Program-made: the position numbers and the translations under genes
Notes under the pieces: model-generated
Database searches by the model: none
Told to the model about the DNA's origin: nothing
The model's input: only the letters and a program-made list of their open reading frames with translations
Shown here: positions 9,850 through 18,907 of the stretch, in pieces
Numbering within the stretch: position 1 is the first letter of the stretch
Layout: each line of letters begins with the position of its first letter
Source of the DNA: DAOPXV01 sp964551445
GTDB taxonomy: Bacteria > Muiribacteriota > UBA9980
NCBI GenBank assembly: GCA_964551445.1
Contig: CAZKCG010000009.1
Span: 1-64,000 of the forward strand
Length of the DNA: 64,000 bases
Reading direction: 5' to 3'

Positions 9850-9933
9850 AGAAAATACATTTCAGAATTTCCCGATTCCTCATGCGTCAAGGACGCCGAA
9901 GGCCGCGTTTCGAACATGGTCAAGGTAAAATAA
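9847..9933 (+). other. In-frame amber and conserved continuation of the TPR gene
   Basis: From 9850 the same frame encodes 27 more residues matching the missing half of a TPR repeat ('ALET-stop-RKYISEFPDS'). It ends in TAA overlapping the downstream ATG as TAATG at 9931-9935. TAG ends several unrelated genes here (for example at 5218, 8862, 14064 and 18784), so TAG is a normal stop in this genome. Confidence 0.8.
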
Positions 9934-11555
9934 TGAAGATCAAGATCCTCATCCTTCTCGGCTGCATTCCGGGCGTAGATCTCATACAAAAATTACTGTC
10001 GATGAACCGCTTTACGGTTGACGCGCGCACAAGCCACGCCGAAATAGTCGAGATCTCCCGGCTTGGAAGTTTCGACATGCTCATAACCGACGTCTCGCCG
10101 GCCGCGGTGATGCCTCACGAATATCTAGCCGCGGTGCGCAACTACTCGCCCGCCGTCCATATCATAGGCGTGGCTTCCGAATTGAACAAATTCAGCGCCA
10201 TAAGCCTTTTAAACGACAAACTCATCGACGGATTCATTTATCCGTACACTGAGGCCGCCCTTTTGGAGGCGATAGAAAACTACGAAAAGAAATTTTTAAA
10301 GAAGTTCTCCGAAGCTCCGGCCGCGAAGCCTGAAGAAACCTCGCCGGTAGAAGTTTCATTCGACAATATGATCGGGCACTCGCCGAAGATGCGCGAAGTG
10401 TTCGCCAAGATAAAAAGCATTGCTGACAAGGACATTTCCGTTCTCATAGGCGGCCAGTCGGGGTCAGGCAAGGAGCTTGTGGCGCAGGCCATCCATAATC
10501 ATTCGCACAGAAAGAACTCGCCTTTTATAAAGGTCAACTGCGCCGCGATCCCTGATACTCTGATCGAGTCCGAGCTTTTCGGCCATGAAAAAGGATCCTT
10601 TACGGGTGCCGTAGAGCGCAAGATCGGAAAATTCGAAATGGCGAATCACGGAACACTTTTTCTCGACGAGATCGGAGATATGGCATTGACCACACAGGCC
10701 AAGGTCCTGCGCATAATCCAGGAGCGGGAATTCGAACGCCTCGGCGGCGTCAAGCCGATAAAGGTGAACGTGCGGATCATTACCGCCACTCATCGCGATC
10801 TCGTGGCCGAAGTGCGCGAGAAACGCTTCAGGGAGGATCTTTTTTTCAGGCTTAACGTGGTCTCCATACTTCTTCCGCCTCTTCGCGACCGGCGGGAGGA
10901 CATTTTAACGCTGTGCGAGTTCTTTATAAAAAAATTCTGCAAAAAATTTGAAAAACGCCCGAAGAAATTATCGTTAGACGTCATAGAGTCTATCATGGAA
11001 TACGGATGGCCCGGCAATATACGCGAACTTCAAAATATTATCGAAAGCGCGGTGGCGGTTGAAGAAGGAGATATCATAACGATGGACTCCCTTCCATACC
11101 AGGTCGGGTCTCAGGAAAAGCAGCGGTTTTTCAGGAGAAGGACGGACGCTTCGGAAGGCGGCGTATTAAAGAGCGCCGCGGCGGATCAGCCGGAAAAGGA
11201 AGCGCAGGAGATCGAGTCGTTATTATCGCCCGTTCCGGCGGGAAATAACATGGCTCATTCCACGGCGGACGATAAGAAAACCGCCGTTCACGCATCATCA
11301 TCATATTTTGATAACGCCGGAAAGGACGGCTCAGAAAAATTTGATGAGGCCGGCCTGGCCGTCGAGGCTCTTATCAGAAGCGGCGTTTCGATCGAAAAAA
11401 TGGAAGAAATGATCGTTCGCGCGGCTCTTTCAAAAAGCGGCGGCCGCCAGATAGACGCCGCCCGCATTCTCGGTATCGGTAAAGGCGAGATACAGTACAA
11501 ACTTAAAAAGCATGGCATAAAAGCGTCTGATTATAAAAAAAACCAGCCGAAATAA
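9933..11555 (+). CDS. NtrC-type sigma-54-dependent response regulator
   Basis: Activates RNA polymerase carrying sigma-54. The start at 9933 overlaps the preceding in-frame stop (TAATG) and begins MKIKILILLG, the first strand of a receiver-like fold. A longer start at 9882 would read out of frame over the upstream gene's tail. The receiver (residues 1-120) has a possible phospho-Asp in 'DMLITDVSP' but is divergent. The AAA+ domain has Walker A 'GGQSGSGKE' (near 172), the sigma-54 contact loop 'GSFTGA' (GAFTGA in most relatives) and Walker B 'GTLFLDEIGDM'. After a variable linker, a Fis-type HTH lies at the C-terminus ('RQIDAARILGIGKGEIQYKL'). No sensor kinase is adjacent; the TPR protein upstream is translationally coupled and could be its partner. 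Confidence 0.9.
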   Translation: MKIKILILLGCIPGVDLIQKLLSMNRFTVDARTSHAEIVEISRLGSFDMLITDVSPAAVMPHEYLAAVRNYSPAVHIIGVASELNKFSAISLLNDKLIDGFIYPYTEAALLEAIENYEKKFLKKFSEAPAAKPEETSPVEVSFDNMIGHSPKMREVFAKIKSIADKDISVLIGGQSGSGKELVAQAIHNHSHRKNSPFIKVNCAAIPDTLIESELFGHEKGSFTGAVERKIGKFEMANHGTLFLDEIGDMALTTQAKVLRIIQEREFERLGGVKPIKVNVRIITATHRDLVAEVREKRFREDLFFRLNVVSILLPPLRDRREDILTLCEFFIKKFCKKFEKRPKKLSLDVIESIMEYGWPGNIRELQNIIESAVAVEEGDIITMDSLPYQVGSQEKQRFFRRRTDASEGGVLKSAAADQPEKEAQEIESLLSPVPAGNNMAHSTADDKKTAVHASSSYFDNAGKDGSEKFDEAGLAVEALIRSGVSIEKMEEMIVRAALSKSGGRQIDAARILGIGKGEIQYKLKKHGIKASDYKKNQPK

Positions 11556-11584
11556 CTTTTTTCGCCGAAAAGAATATTCGCCCC

Positions 11585-11613
11585 TTGACTATTTCGACAT
11601 ATTTCTATATACT
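11585..11613 (+). promoter_or_regulatory. Promoter for the class III aminotransferase, with ~190-nt leader
   Basis: TTGACT (11585-11590) and TATACT (11608-11613) are 17 bp apart. Transcription would start near 11620, leaving a long untranslated leader before the ATG at 11812. The leader contains GCGTTTTTAAAACGC (11653-11667), whose 3' arm can also pair with GCGTTTT at 11638-11644, so alternative hairpins are possible. No known riboswitch was recognised. Confidence 0.6.
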
Positions 11614-11811
11614 ACACTGCTGATAATAATATAATCGGCGTTTTAAAAGCGTGCGTTTTTAAAACGCGGTTTTACTATTAATTATAAAAGCATTGAAAAA
11701 CATTTATAAACATGGAAAGAGAGTCCGTTAAATACGCTAAATATGTAGTATCGATGAAGTATTGAAACGGCGGCGATGTATCGTATCGCTCAATAAAATC
11801 AGGGGTGTTTC

Positions 11812-13140
11812 ATGAAATATACCAAGATCAGCATCAAGACGGAACTTCCGGGGCCTAACGCGAGAAAAATGATAGATATCGACAGAAGATACGTTTCTCA
11901 TTCATATACCCGCGATTACGGCATGGTCGCCAAATGCGGAGAAGGAGCGTTCATCGAGGACGTTGACGGCAACGTATTCCTTGATTTTTCATCAGGGATA
12001 GCCGTTTGTTCCACGGGCCACTGCCACCCGAGAATAGTCGACGTTATAAAAAAACAGGCTGAAAATCTGATACACATGTCCGGCACCGATTTTTATTATG
12101 AGCCGCAGGTAAAGCTCGCCGAGGAAATGTCGAAGATCGTCCCCATCGAAGGAAACGTTATGTCGTTCTTCGGAAATTCCGGCGCGGAAGCCATAGAAGC
12201 CGCTTTAAAGATAGCCAGGAATAAAAGGCGCAAACCCAGAATGATGGCTTTTATCGGCGCGTTCCACGGAAGGACCATGGGGGCGCTGTCGCTTAACGGT
12301 TCCAAGATCCGCCATCACGAACATTTTCACCCGCTTCTTCCGGGGATAGTCCATACTCCCTACGCCTACTGCAAGCGCTGCCCTTTCGGAGCGAAATATC
12401 CCGGCTGCAGCCTCGAATGTATCGATTTCATAAAAAATACGCTTTTCACGAAAATAGTTTCGCCGGAAGATCTTTCATGCATATTCATGGAAGCGGTCCA
12501 GGGCGAGGGCGGTTACGTGGTTCCGCCTGTGGAATTCGTTCACGAACTCAGAAAACTCACTAAAGAGCACGGAATAATGCTTGTCGTGGACGAGGTCCAG
12601 TCCGGAATGGGCCGCACCGGAAAAATGTTCGCGATCGAACATTTCGGCGTTAAACCGGATATAATGGCTATCGCTAAAGGCATCGCGTCGGGTCTTCCGC
12701 TGTCGATCACATGCGCCAACGACGAGGTCATGAACTGGAAACCGGGTGCTCACGCCTCTACATTCGGAGGAAATCCGATAGCATGCGCCGCGGCCGTCGA
12801 GACCATCTCTCTTTTAAAATCGGAGATACTTGAAAACGTTAAAACGGTAGGAGCGTACCTTAAAGGAAAACTCGACGAGATCGGCGCGAAATACGAATTC
12901 ATAGGCGACGTCCGCGGCCTCGGGCTCATGCTCGCGATGGAGGTCGTCGATAACAAGAAGGCCTTCAATCCGAATCCGGACCTGCGCGATAAAATAATTC
13001 ACATGGCTTTTGAAAAAGGCCTTATAATACTAGGCTGCGGCCCAAATACTCTCAGGTTCGCTCCTCCTCTGATAATAACGAAAAACCACGCGGATATGCT
13101 GTGCAGGGTACTCATCGATATATTCGAAAAAATTAAATAA
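11812..13140 (+). CDS. Class III PLP aminotransferase, GABA/acetylornithine aminotransferase family
   Basis: Fold-type I PLP enzyme transferring an amino group from an omega-amino acid to 2-oxoglutarate, or a related racemase. Class III features are clear: 'NSGAEAIEAALKIAR', 'GAFHGRTMGALSLNGS', 'VVDEVQSGMGRTG' and the PLP lysine in 'IAKGIASGLPL'. A cysteine-containing insert ('YCKRCPFGAKYPGCSLECI') is typical of the archaeal-like 440-residue subgroup, which includes GABA and ornithine aminotransferases and some amino-acid racemases. Substrate cannot be told from sequence. The gene is preceded by its own promoter and followed by a strong hairpin, so it is probably monocistronic. Confidence 0.85.
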   Translation: MKYTKISIKTELPGPNARKMIDIDRRYVSHSYTRDYGMVAKCGEGAFIEDVDGNVFLDFSSGIAVCSTGHCHPRIVDVIKKQAENLIHMSGTDFYYEPQVKLAEEMSKIVPIEGNVMSFFGNSGAEAIEAALKIARNKRRKPRMMAFIGAFHGRTMGALSLNGSKIRHHEHFHPLLPGIVHTPYAYCKRCPFGAKYPGCSLECIDFIKNTLFTKIVSPEDLSCIFMEAVQGEGGYVVPPVEFVHELRKLTKEHGIMLVVDEVQSGMGRTGKMFAIEHFGVKPDIMAIAKGIASGLPLSITCANDEVMNWKPGAHASTFGGNPIACAAAVETISLLKSEILENVKTVGAYLKGKLDEIGAKYEFIGDVRGLGLMLAMEVVDNKKAFNPNPDLRDKIIHMAFEKGLIILGCGPNTLRFAPPLIITKNHADMLCRVLIDIFEKIK

Positions 13141-13155
13141 TAAAACGCGTATTTT

Positions 13156-13196
13156 CGGGTAAAACGCGCATATTTATGCAGGATGCGTTTTACCCG
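13156..13196 (+). terminator. Strong stem-loop between aminotransferase and universal stress genes
   Basis: CGGGTAAAACGC (13156-13167) pairs perfectly with GCGTTTTACCCG (13185-13196). The loop itself contains GCATA/TATGC (13168-13179). No U-run follows the main stem, so it may be a factor-assisted terminator or an mRNA-end stabiliser. Confidence 0.5.
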
Positions 13197-13227
13197 GCCC
13201 GTATGGGCCAGGGAGGATTGAGGTTTA

Positions 13228-14064
13228 ATGTTCAAGAATATACTCGTTCCGGTGGACGGCTCGAATTACCAGATAGCTCAGATAAATCACGCCATAGAAC
13301 TCGCCAAGATATATAAGGCGAAGATAATGGCGCTCTTTGTCGTCGATATCAAGATCGTCGAAGGGCCTATGCTGCGCGACCTTTCCTTTCTTTCGGAGAC
13401 GCTTACGAACTTTGAGTACCATAATGAAGTTAAAAATTCTCTCGAGGAAAAAGGCGCTGCGGCTCTTGAAAAGATCAAAGAAATATGCGCTGCGGCCGAT
13501 ATTTCATGCGAGTGCAGGATCCTTCCGGGAATAATAGCGAACACTATAGCCGAACAGGCGAAGCTGGCGGATATTATAGTCCTTGGAAAACGCGGCGAAA
13601 ACGCGAGTTTTGGCGGAGAATTCCTCGGTTCGTCCGCGGAGAACGCGACAAGGCTTTCAAATAAACCCGTGATGGTCGTGGAGGAAAACTATCGCGCCAT
13701 CAAAAAAATGATGTTCGCTTATGACGGAAGCGCGTCGGCGAATAAAGCTCTTCAGGTCGTGGCCGACCTGACGCTTGCCGCAAAGCTCGAACTCTCGGTC
13801 ATAACCGTATGCGATGATGAGACCGACGGAAAACAGATATTGTCCGAAGCCGTCTCATATCTTAACAGTTACAACATCTCGCCGGCCGGGATATTAAGGT
13901 CCGGAGACGCGGTGGATACTATAATTTCAGAGGCGAATGAGACGGGTTCCGATCTTATAATGATGGGCGCGTACGGCCATTCGGCCTTTCAACAGATGTT
14001 ACTTGGCTCTACGACGACCCTTCTGATAAGGGCCGCGAGAATGCCTGTGCTTTTATACAGGTAG
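13228..14064 (+). CDS. Tandem universal stress protein (two UspA domains)
   Basis: Two UspA domains lie in one 278-residue chain: residues 1-145 ('MFKNILVPVDGS' to 'NKPVMVVEE') and 150-278 ('KKMMFAYDGSASANKAL' to 'ARMPVLLYR'). Both keep ATP-binding-type G-x2-G-x9-GS loops ('GKRGENASFGGEFLGSS' and 'GAYGHSAFQQMLLGST'), so nucleotide binding is likely in each. Such proteins act in the cytoplasm under stress or starvation; the specific role is unknown. A GGGAGG-type ribosome-binding site ('CCAGGGAGGATTGAGG') precedes the ATG. The next gene starts 28 bp downstream and may be cotranscribed. Confidence 0.9.
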   Translation: MFKNILVPVDGSNYQIAQINHAIELAKIYKAKIMALFVVDIKIVEGPMLRDLSFLSETLTNFEYHNEVKNSLEEKGAAALEKIKEICAAADISCECRILPGIIANTIAEQAKLADIIVLGKRGENASFGGEFLGSSAENATRLSNKPVMVVEENYRAIKKMMFAYDGSASANKALQVVADLTLAAKLELSVITVCDDETDGKQILSEAVSYLNSYNISPAGILRSGDAVDTIISEANETGSDLIMMGAYGHSAFQQMLLGSTTTLLIRAARMPVLLYR

Positions 14065-14092
14065 GGCCGTTTTTAGAGAAATGGAGATTTTT

Positions 14093-15457
14093 ATGGAAAG
14101 TGAAATGAGCGGGCGGCAGATAGCGGCCGGCGACGAGGAATTTTACAGGTATAACGCGGTGGTGGCAAAGGTCGTTAAAAATTCGATAGCGGCCGGGGCG
14201 GGAATTAAAAAAGGCGACAGGCTCATATCCATAAACGACCATGTCCTGACCGATCTGATCGATTACAATTACCAGAGCCCCGACTGCGAGCTGAAAGTGC
14301 TCGTGGAACGCGGAAAAGCCGAGCTTATCGAGTTCGACATCGAAAAGGATTACGGCGAGGACCTTGGTATCGGTTTTGAGGAAGTGGTTTTCGACAAGAT
14401 AACCCGCTGCGCCAACAACTGCATTTTCTGTTTCATGGACCAGATGCCGGACGGCCTCAGAAAATCGCTTTATTTAAAAGACGAGGATTACAGGCTCTCT
14501 TTTTTATACGGAAATTTCATAACCATGACCAGGATGGAGGAACAGGACTTCGAAAGGGTCAAATCGCTCAATCTTTCGCCTCTTTATATCTCGGTCCATA
14601 CGACGAATCAGAAGCTGCGGAAACAGATCCTGCGCAGCCACAAAGCCGAAAATATAATGAAGCAGCTGGAGGAACTTACATCGGGCGGCATTTCCATTCA
14701 CACGCAGGTCGTAGTGATGCCCGGCGTCAATGACGGCGATGAGCTCGTTAAAACGATAGAGGACCTTTCGTATTTTTATCCACAGCTTGAAAGCATCGGA
14801 ATAGTTCCGGTCGGCCTCACTAAATTCCGCGAAGAACTCACGCAGCTGAAAAGCTTTACGCCCAAGGAAGCCGCAAGCGTTATAAATCTTGTGAAACCCT
14901 TTCAGAACAAGTTCCGCCGCCGTTTCGACAAAAGCCTGGTCTATATAGCGGATGAGTTTTATTTAATGGCGGGGGCGAACTTTCCCGAAGGCCCGGAATA
15001 TGACGATTATCCTCAGTTCGAGAACGGCATCGGCATAGTCCGTTCGTTCATGGACGATTACCACGCCGCTAAAAGCAGGATCCCTCACAAATTGAAATAT
15101 CCTAAGGAATTCACTTTCGTGACGGGCGTTCACGGCGAGATGGCCCTTAAAAACATCATACACGATCTCAATAACCGCGTTTCCGGTTTGAAAATAAACC
15201 TCGCTGCCGTTGAGAACGAGTTCTTCGGGCATAGCGTCACGGTTACGGGCCTTCTTACGGGCCGCGACATTATCGCGCATTTTCAGAAAAATCCTCGCGA
15301 CATACCTGATCATCCTGTCGTTATCCCGCGGATCATGCTCAAGGAAGAAACTTTTCTGGACGATCTTACAATAGACGACATGGCCTCCGGGCTCGGATGT
15401 CAGGTCGAGGTCGCCGGCAACGATTTCGAGAGTCTTCTCGAACTTATAACGAAATAA
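14093..15457 (+). CDS. DUF512 family radical SAM/PDZ protein
   Basis: An N-terminal PDZ-like segment ('AVVAKVVKNSIAAGAGIKKG') is followed by a radical SAM core with the cluster motif C-x3-C-x2-C ('CANNCIFCFM', near residue 106) and a DUF512 C-terminal domain. Function of the family is not established. I chose ATG 14093 (MESEMSGRQ) because GGAG at 14083-14086 is 6 bp upstream; an in-frame ATG at 14081 overlaps that site. DUF512 proteins commonly lie immediately upstream of der in Firmicutes, and der follows here after 35 bp. Family assignment is firm; substrate unknown. Confidence 0.9.
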   Translation: MESEMSGRQIAAGDEEFYRYNAVVAKVVKNSIAAGAGIKKGDRLISINDHVLTDLIDYNYQSPDCELKVLVERGKAELIEFDIEKDYGEDLGIGFEEVVFDKITRCANNCIFCFMDQMPDGLRKSLYLKDEDYRLSFLYGNFITMTRMEEQDFERVKSLNLSPLYISVHTTNQKLRKQILRSHKAENIMKQLEELTSGGISIHTQVVVMPGVNDGDELVKTIEDLSYFYPQLESIGIVPVGLTKFREELTQLKSFTPKEAASVINLVKPFQNKFRRRFDKSLVYIADEFYLMAGANFPEGPEYDDYPQFENGIGIVRSFMDDYHAAKSRIPHKLKYPKEFTFVTGVHGEMALKNIIHDLNNRVSGLKINLAAVENEFFGHSVTVTGLLTGRDIIAHFQKNPRDIPDHPVVIPRIMLKEETFLDDLTIDDMASGLGCQVEVAGNDFESLLELITK

Positions 15458-15492
15458 TTTAATCTATCAATAAAATTAGCGAGGTTACAATA

Positions 15493-17019
15493 ATGCTGCC
15501 TAAAATAGTTATCATGGGACGGCCGAATGCCGGGAAATCTACTCTTTTCAATCGTATAATAGGCCGGCGCAAGGCGCTCACTCACGAAACCCCTTATCTT
15601 ACGAGGGACGCCATACATGAAACGCTGAAATGGAACGGCTACGACCTGGAATTCGTCGATACGGCCGGAATGGATCTTAACGAAAAGAACAAGCTCAACC
15701 TTACCATAATCAGGTTCCTGAAAAAATATATCGCCGACGCCGACGTCATACTATTCGTCCTCGACGGCATGTCGCAGGTAAGCCTTCTGGACGAGCAGAT
15801 CGCGAGCATATTAAGAAAATCGAATAAAGACGTGATCGAGGTCATCAACAAGGTCGACGATAGAAATATCCTGAAGGTCGATTACGAGTTCCACAAGTTC
15901 GGATTCAAGACCGTCCATATGGTCTCCGGCATACACGGAACCGGCGTGGCCGATCTTCTCGACAGCGTGACGGCTCTTGTCACTGAAAAGGGATTTAGAA
16001 AGCCCGTCGTGAAAAAATATGACGAGGAAGCCGAGGAAGCCGTCAGGCCCCGTAGAAACACCAAGAAAAACCCGAAGTCCAAAAAGAACGACGAGGCTTA
16101 CGCTTCACAGGAAAAAAAATCAAGAGCTTCAGCCGGTGAAGAATCCATAGAGATATTCGGAGGGCTCGGTTCGGAAGACGCCGAAGAACAGAACGCGCAC
16201 GGGCAGAAGATAGCGATCATCGGCCAGCCGAATTCCGGAAAATCGTCGTATCTTAACGCGATGCTCGGATTCGAAAGGAACGTCGTTGACGACGTGCCCG
16301 GAACTACCCGTGATTCCATCGACACTCACATCGAGTATAAGGGAACGAAATTAACGCTTATCGATACTGCCGGGATCAGGAGAAACACCTCGTCTTACGA
16401 CCGCATAGAATCTTATTCGGTCAACAGGGCTTTAAAAACCCTCGAGCGCTGCGATGTCGCGATAATCCTCGTTGATATCATGAAGGGGATAACCTTTCAG
16501 GATAAACATATACTGGACGTGGCTTTCGAGAATGGAAAAGGCGTTGTCATCGCTTTCAATAAAATAGATCTGGTTAAAAAGACCGCGCTCGAAGACCTGA
16601 AAAAACAGATGATCGAATACCTGCATCAGGAATTCCCGGATTCGCGTAACGTTCCGTGCTACTTCATGAGCACGCTCAAGGATCTCGCGGTGGAAGAGCC
16701 TCTTGAAGCCGCCGTCAGAATATATGAGAACGTGATGGGTTCGAGCATAACCACTTCCATGCTCAACACCTACATAACCGAGATCGTAGCGCTTCATCCG
16801 CCGGCCTCCTTTAAAGGCAGGATGTTAAAGATATACTATTCGACCATGACATCGAAAACGCCTCCGTCGATAGTCATGTTCGTCAATAACACCACGATAA
16901 TCTCGAATTCGTATAAAAATTATCTCATAAATAAACTTCGCAACGCTTTTCAATTCGAAGGCTACCCGGTAAGGATATATTTCAAAAAAAGCGAGTCAGA
17001 GGGCAGTCCTAAAAAATAA
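15493..17019 (+). CDS. der: Ribosome-associated GTPase Der (EngA)
   Basis: Essential GTPase needed for assembly of the 50S subunit. Two Era-like G domains in tandem define the family. The first has 'GRPNAGKST', 'DTAG' and 'NKVD'; the second has 'GQPNSGKSS', 'DTAGIRRN' and 'NKID'. A KH-like C-terminal domain follows. The protein is 508 residues, longer than the usual 435-490, because a charged linker rich in Lys/Glu/Asn ('RRNTKKNPKSKKN') of about 60 residues separates the G domains. It is followed 26 bp later by plsY. Identity is certain. Confidence 0.97.
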   Translation: MLPKIVIMGRPNAGKSTLFNRIIGRRKALTHETPYLTRDAIHETLKWNGYDLEFVDTAGMDLNEKNKLNLTIIRFLKKYIADADVILFVLDGMSQVSLLDEQIASILRKSNKDVIEVINKVDDRNILKVDYEFHKFGFKTVHMVSGIHGTGVADLLDSVTALVTEKGFRKPVVKKYDEEAEEAVRPRRNTKKNPKSKKNDEAYASQEKKSRASAGEESIEIFGGLGSEDAEEQNAHGQKIAIIGQPNSGKSSYLNAMLGFERNVVDDVPGTTRDSIDTHIEYKGTKLTLIDTAGIRRNTSSYDRIESYSVNRALKTLERCDVAIILVDIMKGITFQDKHILDVAFENGKGVVIAFNKIDLVKKTALEDLKKQMIEYLHQEFPDSRNVPCYFMSTLKDLAVEEPLEAAVRIYENVMGSSITTSMLNTYITEIVALHPPASFKGRMLKIYYSTMTSKTPPSIVMFVNNTTIISNSYKNYLINKLRNAFQFEGYPVRIYFKKSESEGSPKK

Positions 17020-17045
17020 AAAAATAAAAAGAACGGTGAGCTTAA

Positions 17046-17678
17046 TTGGCTGAAATATTAATGTTTTTGGCGTTCGCATATCTTGTCGGTTCACTGCCGA
17101 CAAGTTTTTTGTTTGGAAAATTCCTGAAAAATGTCGATATAAGAAAAGAGGGCTCGGGGAACGTTGGCGCGACCAACGCTTTTCGCGTGCTGGGGCCGAA
17201 AATAGGCGTCACGGTGATGGCGATAGATATATTCAAGGGTTTTTTGCCGGTATATCTGGCGCAGGGAAGGAACTTCGGCGAATTCTCACAGGCCTGGTAC
17301 TTTATAATAGGCGTCGCGGCGATCCTCGGACATGTTTTTACGGTCTTTTTGAATTTCAAAGGCGGCAAGGGAGTGGCCACCACGGCAGGAGTTTTCGTGG
17401 CTCTGGCTCCGAAAGCGGCAATGGCGTGCGTTGTGTTATGGACGGCCCTGGTGGCGGTATTTAGAATGGCTTCGGTCGGTTCGATAGCCGCGGCGGCGCT
17501 TCTGCCTTTCGCCATATATTATTTCAACGGGCCGGACAGGCTTTTACTTGGAATTTCAACATGCATGTCGCTTCTTGTGATCTACATGCACAAAAAGAAC
17601 ATTAAAAACCTTATGAATGGCACTGAACTTAAGATAAATTCAAAACCGCCGGAAAAAAACGAAGATAAGAAAAATTAA
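17046..17678 (+). CDS. plsY: Acyl-phosphate:glycerol-3-phosphate acyltransferase PlsY
   Basis: Integral membrane enzyme adding the first acyl chain to glycerol-3-phosphate from acyl-phosphate. The N-terminus 'YLVGSLPTSFLFGK', the motif 'GSGNVGATNAFRVLG' and 'FKGGKGVATTAG' are the conserved PlsY loops between five membrane helices. A TTG start at 17046 is preferred because GGTGAG ends 5 bp upstream; the next ATG (17061) would be too far from it and cut into the first helix. Length (210 residues) is normal. It lies next to gpsA, which supplies its substrate. Confidence 0.95.
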   Translation: MAEILMFLAFAYLVGSLPTSFLFGKFLKNVDIRKEGSGNVGATNAFRVLGPKIGVTVMAIDIFKGFLPVYLAQGRNFGEFSQAWYFIIGVAAILGHVFTVFLNFKGGKGVATTAGVFVALAPKAAMACVVLWTALVAVFRMASVGSIAAAALLPFAIYYFNGPDRLLLGISTCMSLLVIYMHKKNIKNLMNGTELKINSKPPEKNEDKKN

Positions 17679-17761
17679 ATTTCGTCCGGCCGGCAAACGA
17701 AGCCGGAAAAAAAGACGAAGAAAAACAAACGAAAAAATACGGAAAATGGAAAGAAGAAGAT

Positions 17762-18784
17762 ATGAGTTTTAAAGTTGCTATAATCGGAGCCGGAGCGTGG
17801 GGGACCACATTATCGTCGATGATCGCGCAGAAATCAATAAAGACGGCCATCTGGGCTTATAAAAAAGAGACGGCCGAGGACATCAACAGGCTGCGTGAGA
17901 ACCGCGAATTTCTGCCGGGTATAGCTGTAGCGGCACAGGTTTTAGCTACGCATGATCTGCGCGAAGCGGTATCCGGCGCTAAATATATTATAGTGGCTTC
18001 GCCTTCGCATACGCTTCGAAATATTTTGAAGAAAATAATTCCGGCCATGGAGGATGGGACCGCGATAGTGTCCGTGACCAAAGGGATCGAGGAAAATACT
18101 TTCGCGACCGTTTCCGAAATAATAGCGGAAGAACTTGCTGCAAAATTCGATGAAAAGGAAATAAGAACAAAAATAGCGGTCGTTTCCGGGCCGAATCTCG
18201 CGAGAGAAATAGCGGCCGGGCTCCCTTCATCGACGGTCGTGGCTTCGGCCTCGAAAAAGCTTCGCGAGAATATGCAGGAGATCCTGTCCAACAACCGTTT
18301 CAGGGTTTATACGTCAGACGACATAGTGGGCGTCCAGCTTGGCGGCTCGCTTAAAAATATCATGGCGATAGGCGCCGGCATATGCGACGGTTTGAATTAC
18401 GGAGATAACACGAAGGCGGCTTTTTTGACGCGGGCGCTGCGTGAAATGATAAAGATAGGCGATTTCAAGGGCGCAAGGCGGGACAGCTTTTACGGTCTTT
18501 CGGGCATCGGCGATCTGTTCGCGACGAGTTATTCGAAATATTCAAGGAACAGAACATTGGGCGAAAAGATAGCTCTCGGCAACGGTCTCGATATAGCGGA
18601 AAAATTGATAACCGGCATAGCCGAAGGCGTTCATACCGCGAAAGCGGCTTATTTATTCGGCGTGAAAGAGAAGATGGATCTTCCGGTCATAAACGAGATC
18701 TATAAAATCCTATACGGGAAAAAGGATCCGCGTGAGTCGGTAATGGCTCTAATGACGAGGACATTGAAAGACGAAATGGAATAG
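17762..18784 (+). CDS. gpsA: Glycerol-3-phosphate dehydrogenase [NAD(P)+] GpsA
   Basis: Reduces dihydroxyacetone phosphate to sn-glycerol-3-phosphate for phospholipid synthesis. It has an N-terminal Rossmann motif 'GAGAWGTTLSSMIA', substrate/cofactor motifs 'VTKGIE' and 'SGPNLAREIA', and the catalytic lysine region 'LGGSLKNIMAIGAGI'. Length (340 residues) is standard. It follows plsY by 83 bp of A-rich sequence containing a short TCCGGC/GCCGGA dyad (about 17687-17707). With PlsY it shows that the cell makes ordinary bacterial (G3P) lipids. Confidence 0.96.
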   Translation: MSFKVAIIGAGAWGTTLSSMIAQKSIKTAIWAYKKETAEDINRLRENREFLPGIAVAAQVLATHDLREAVSGAKYIIVASPSHTLRNILKKIIPAMEDGTAIVSVTKGIEENTFATVSEIIAEELAAKFDEKEIRTKIAVVSGPNLAREIAAGLPSSTVVASASKKLRENMQEILSNNRFRVYTSDDIVGVQLGGSLKNIMAIGAGICDGLNYGDNTKAAFLTRALREMIKIGDFKGARRDSFYGLSGIGDLFATSYSKYSRNRTLGEKIALGNGLDIAEKLITGIAEGVHTAKAAYLFGVKEKMDLPVINEIYKILYGKKDPRESVMALMTRTLKDEME

Positions 18785-18907
18785 GCGTGCTGCAAGTGCC
18801 GGTGATGCCGCGCTGCGTAGTTTATTATTATTTTTAAAAAATATCGGCATGTGTTTTAAAATAGAATTGTATCCGGGTACATTAGATGATGGCATGGTGA
18901 TTAAAAG

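Noticed and set aside
9882..9932. Earlier in-frame ATG for the sigma-54 activator
   Set aside because: It would add 17 Arg/Gly-rich residues encoded by the out-of-frame tail of the upstream gene; the ATG at 9933 overlaps that gene's ancestral stop and begins a normal receiver strand.
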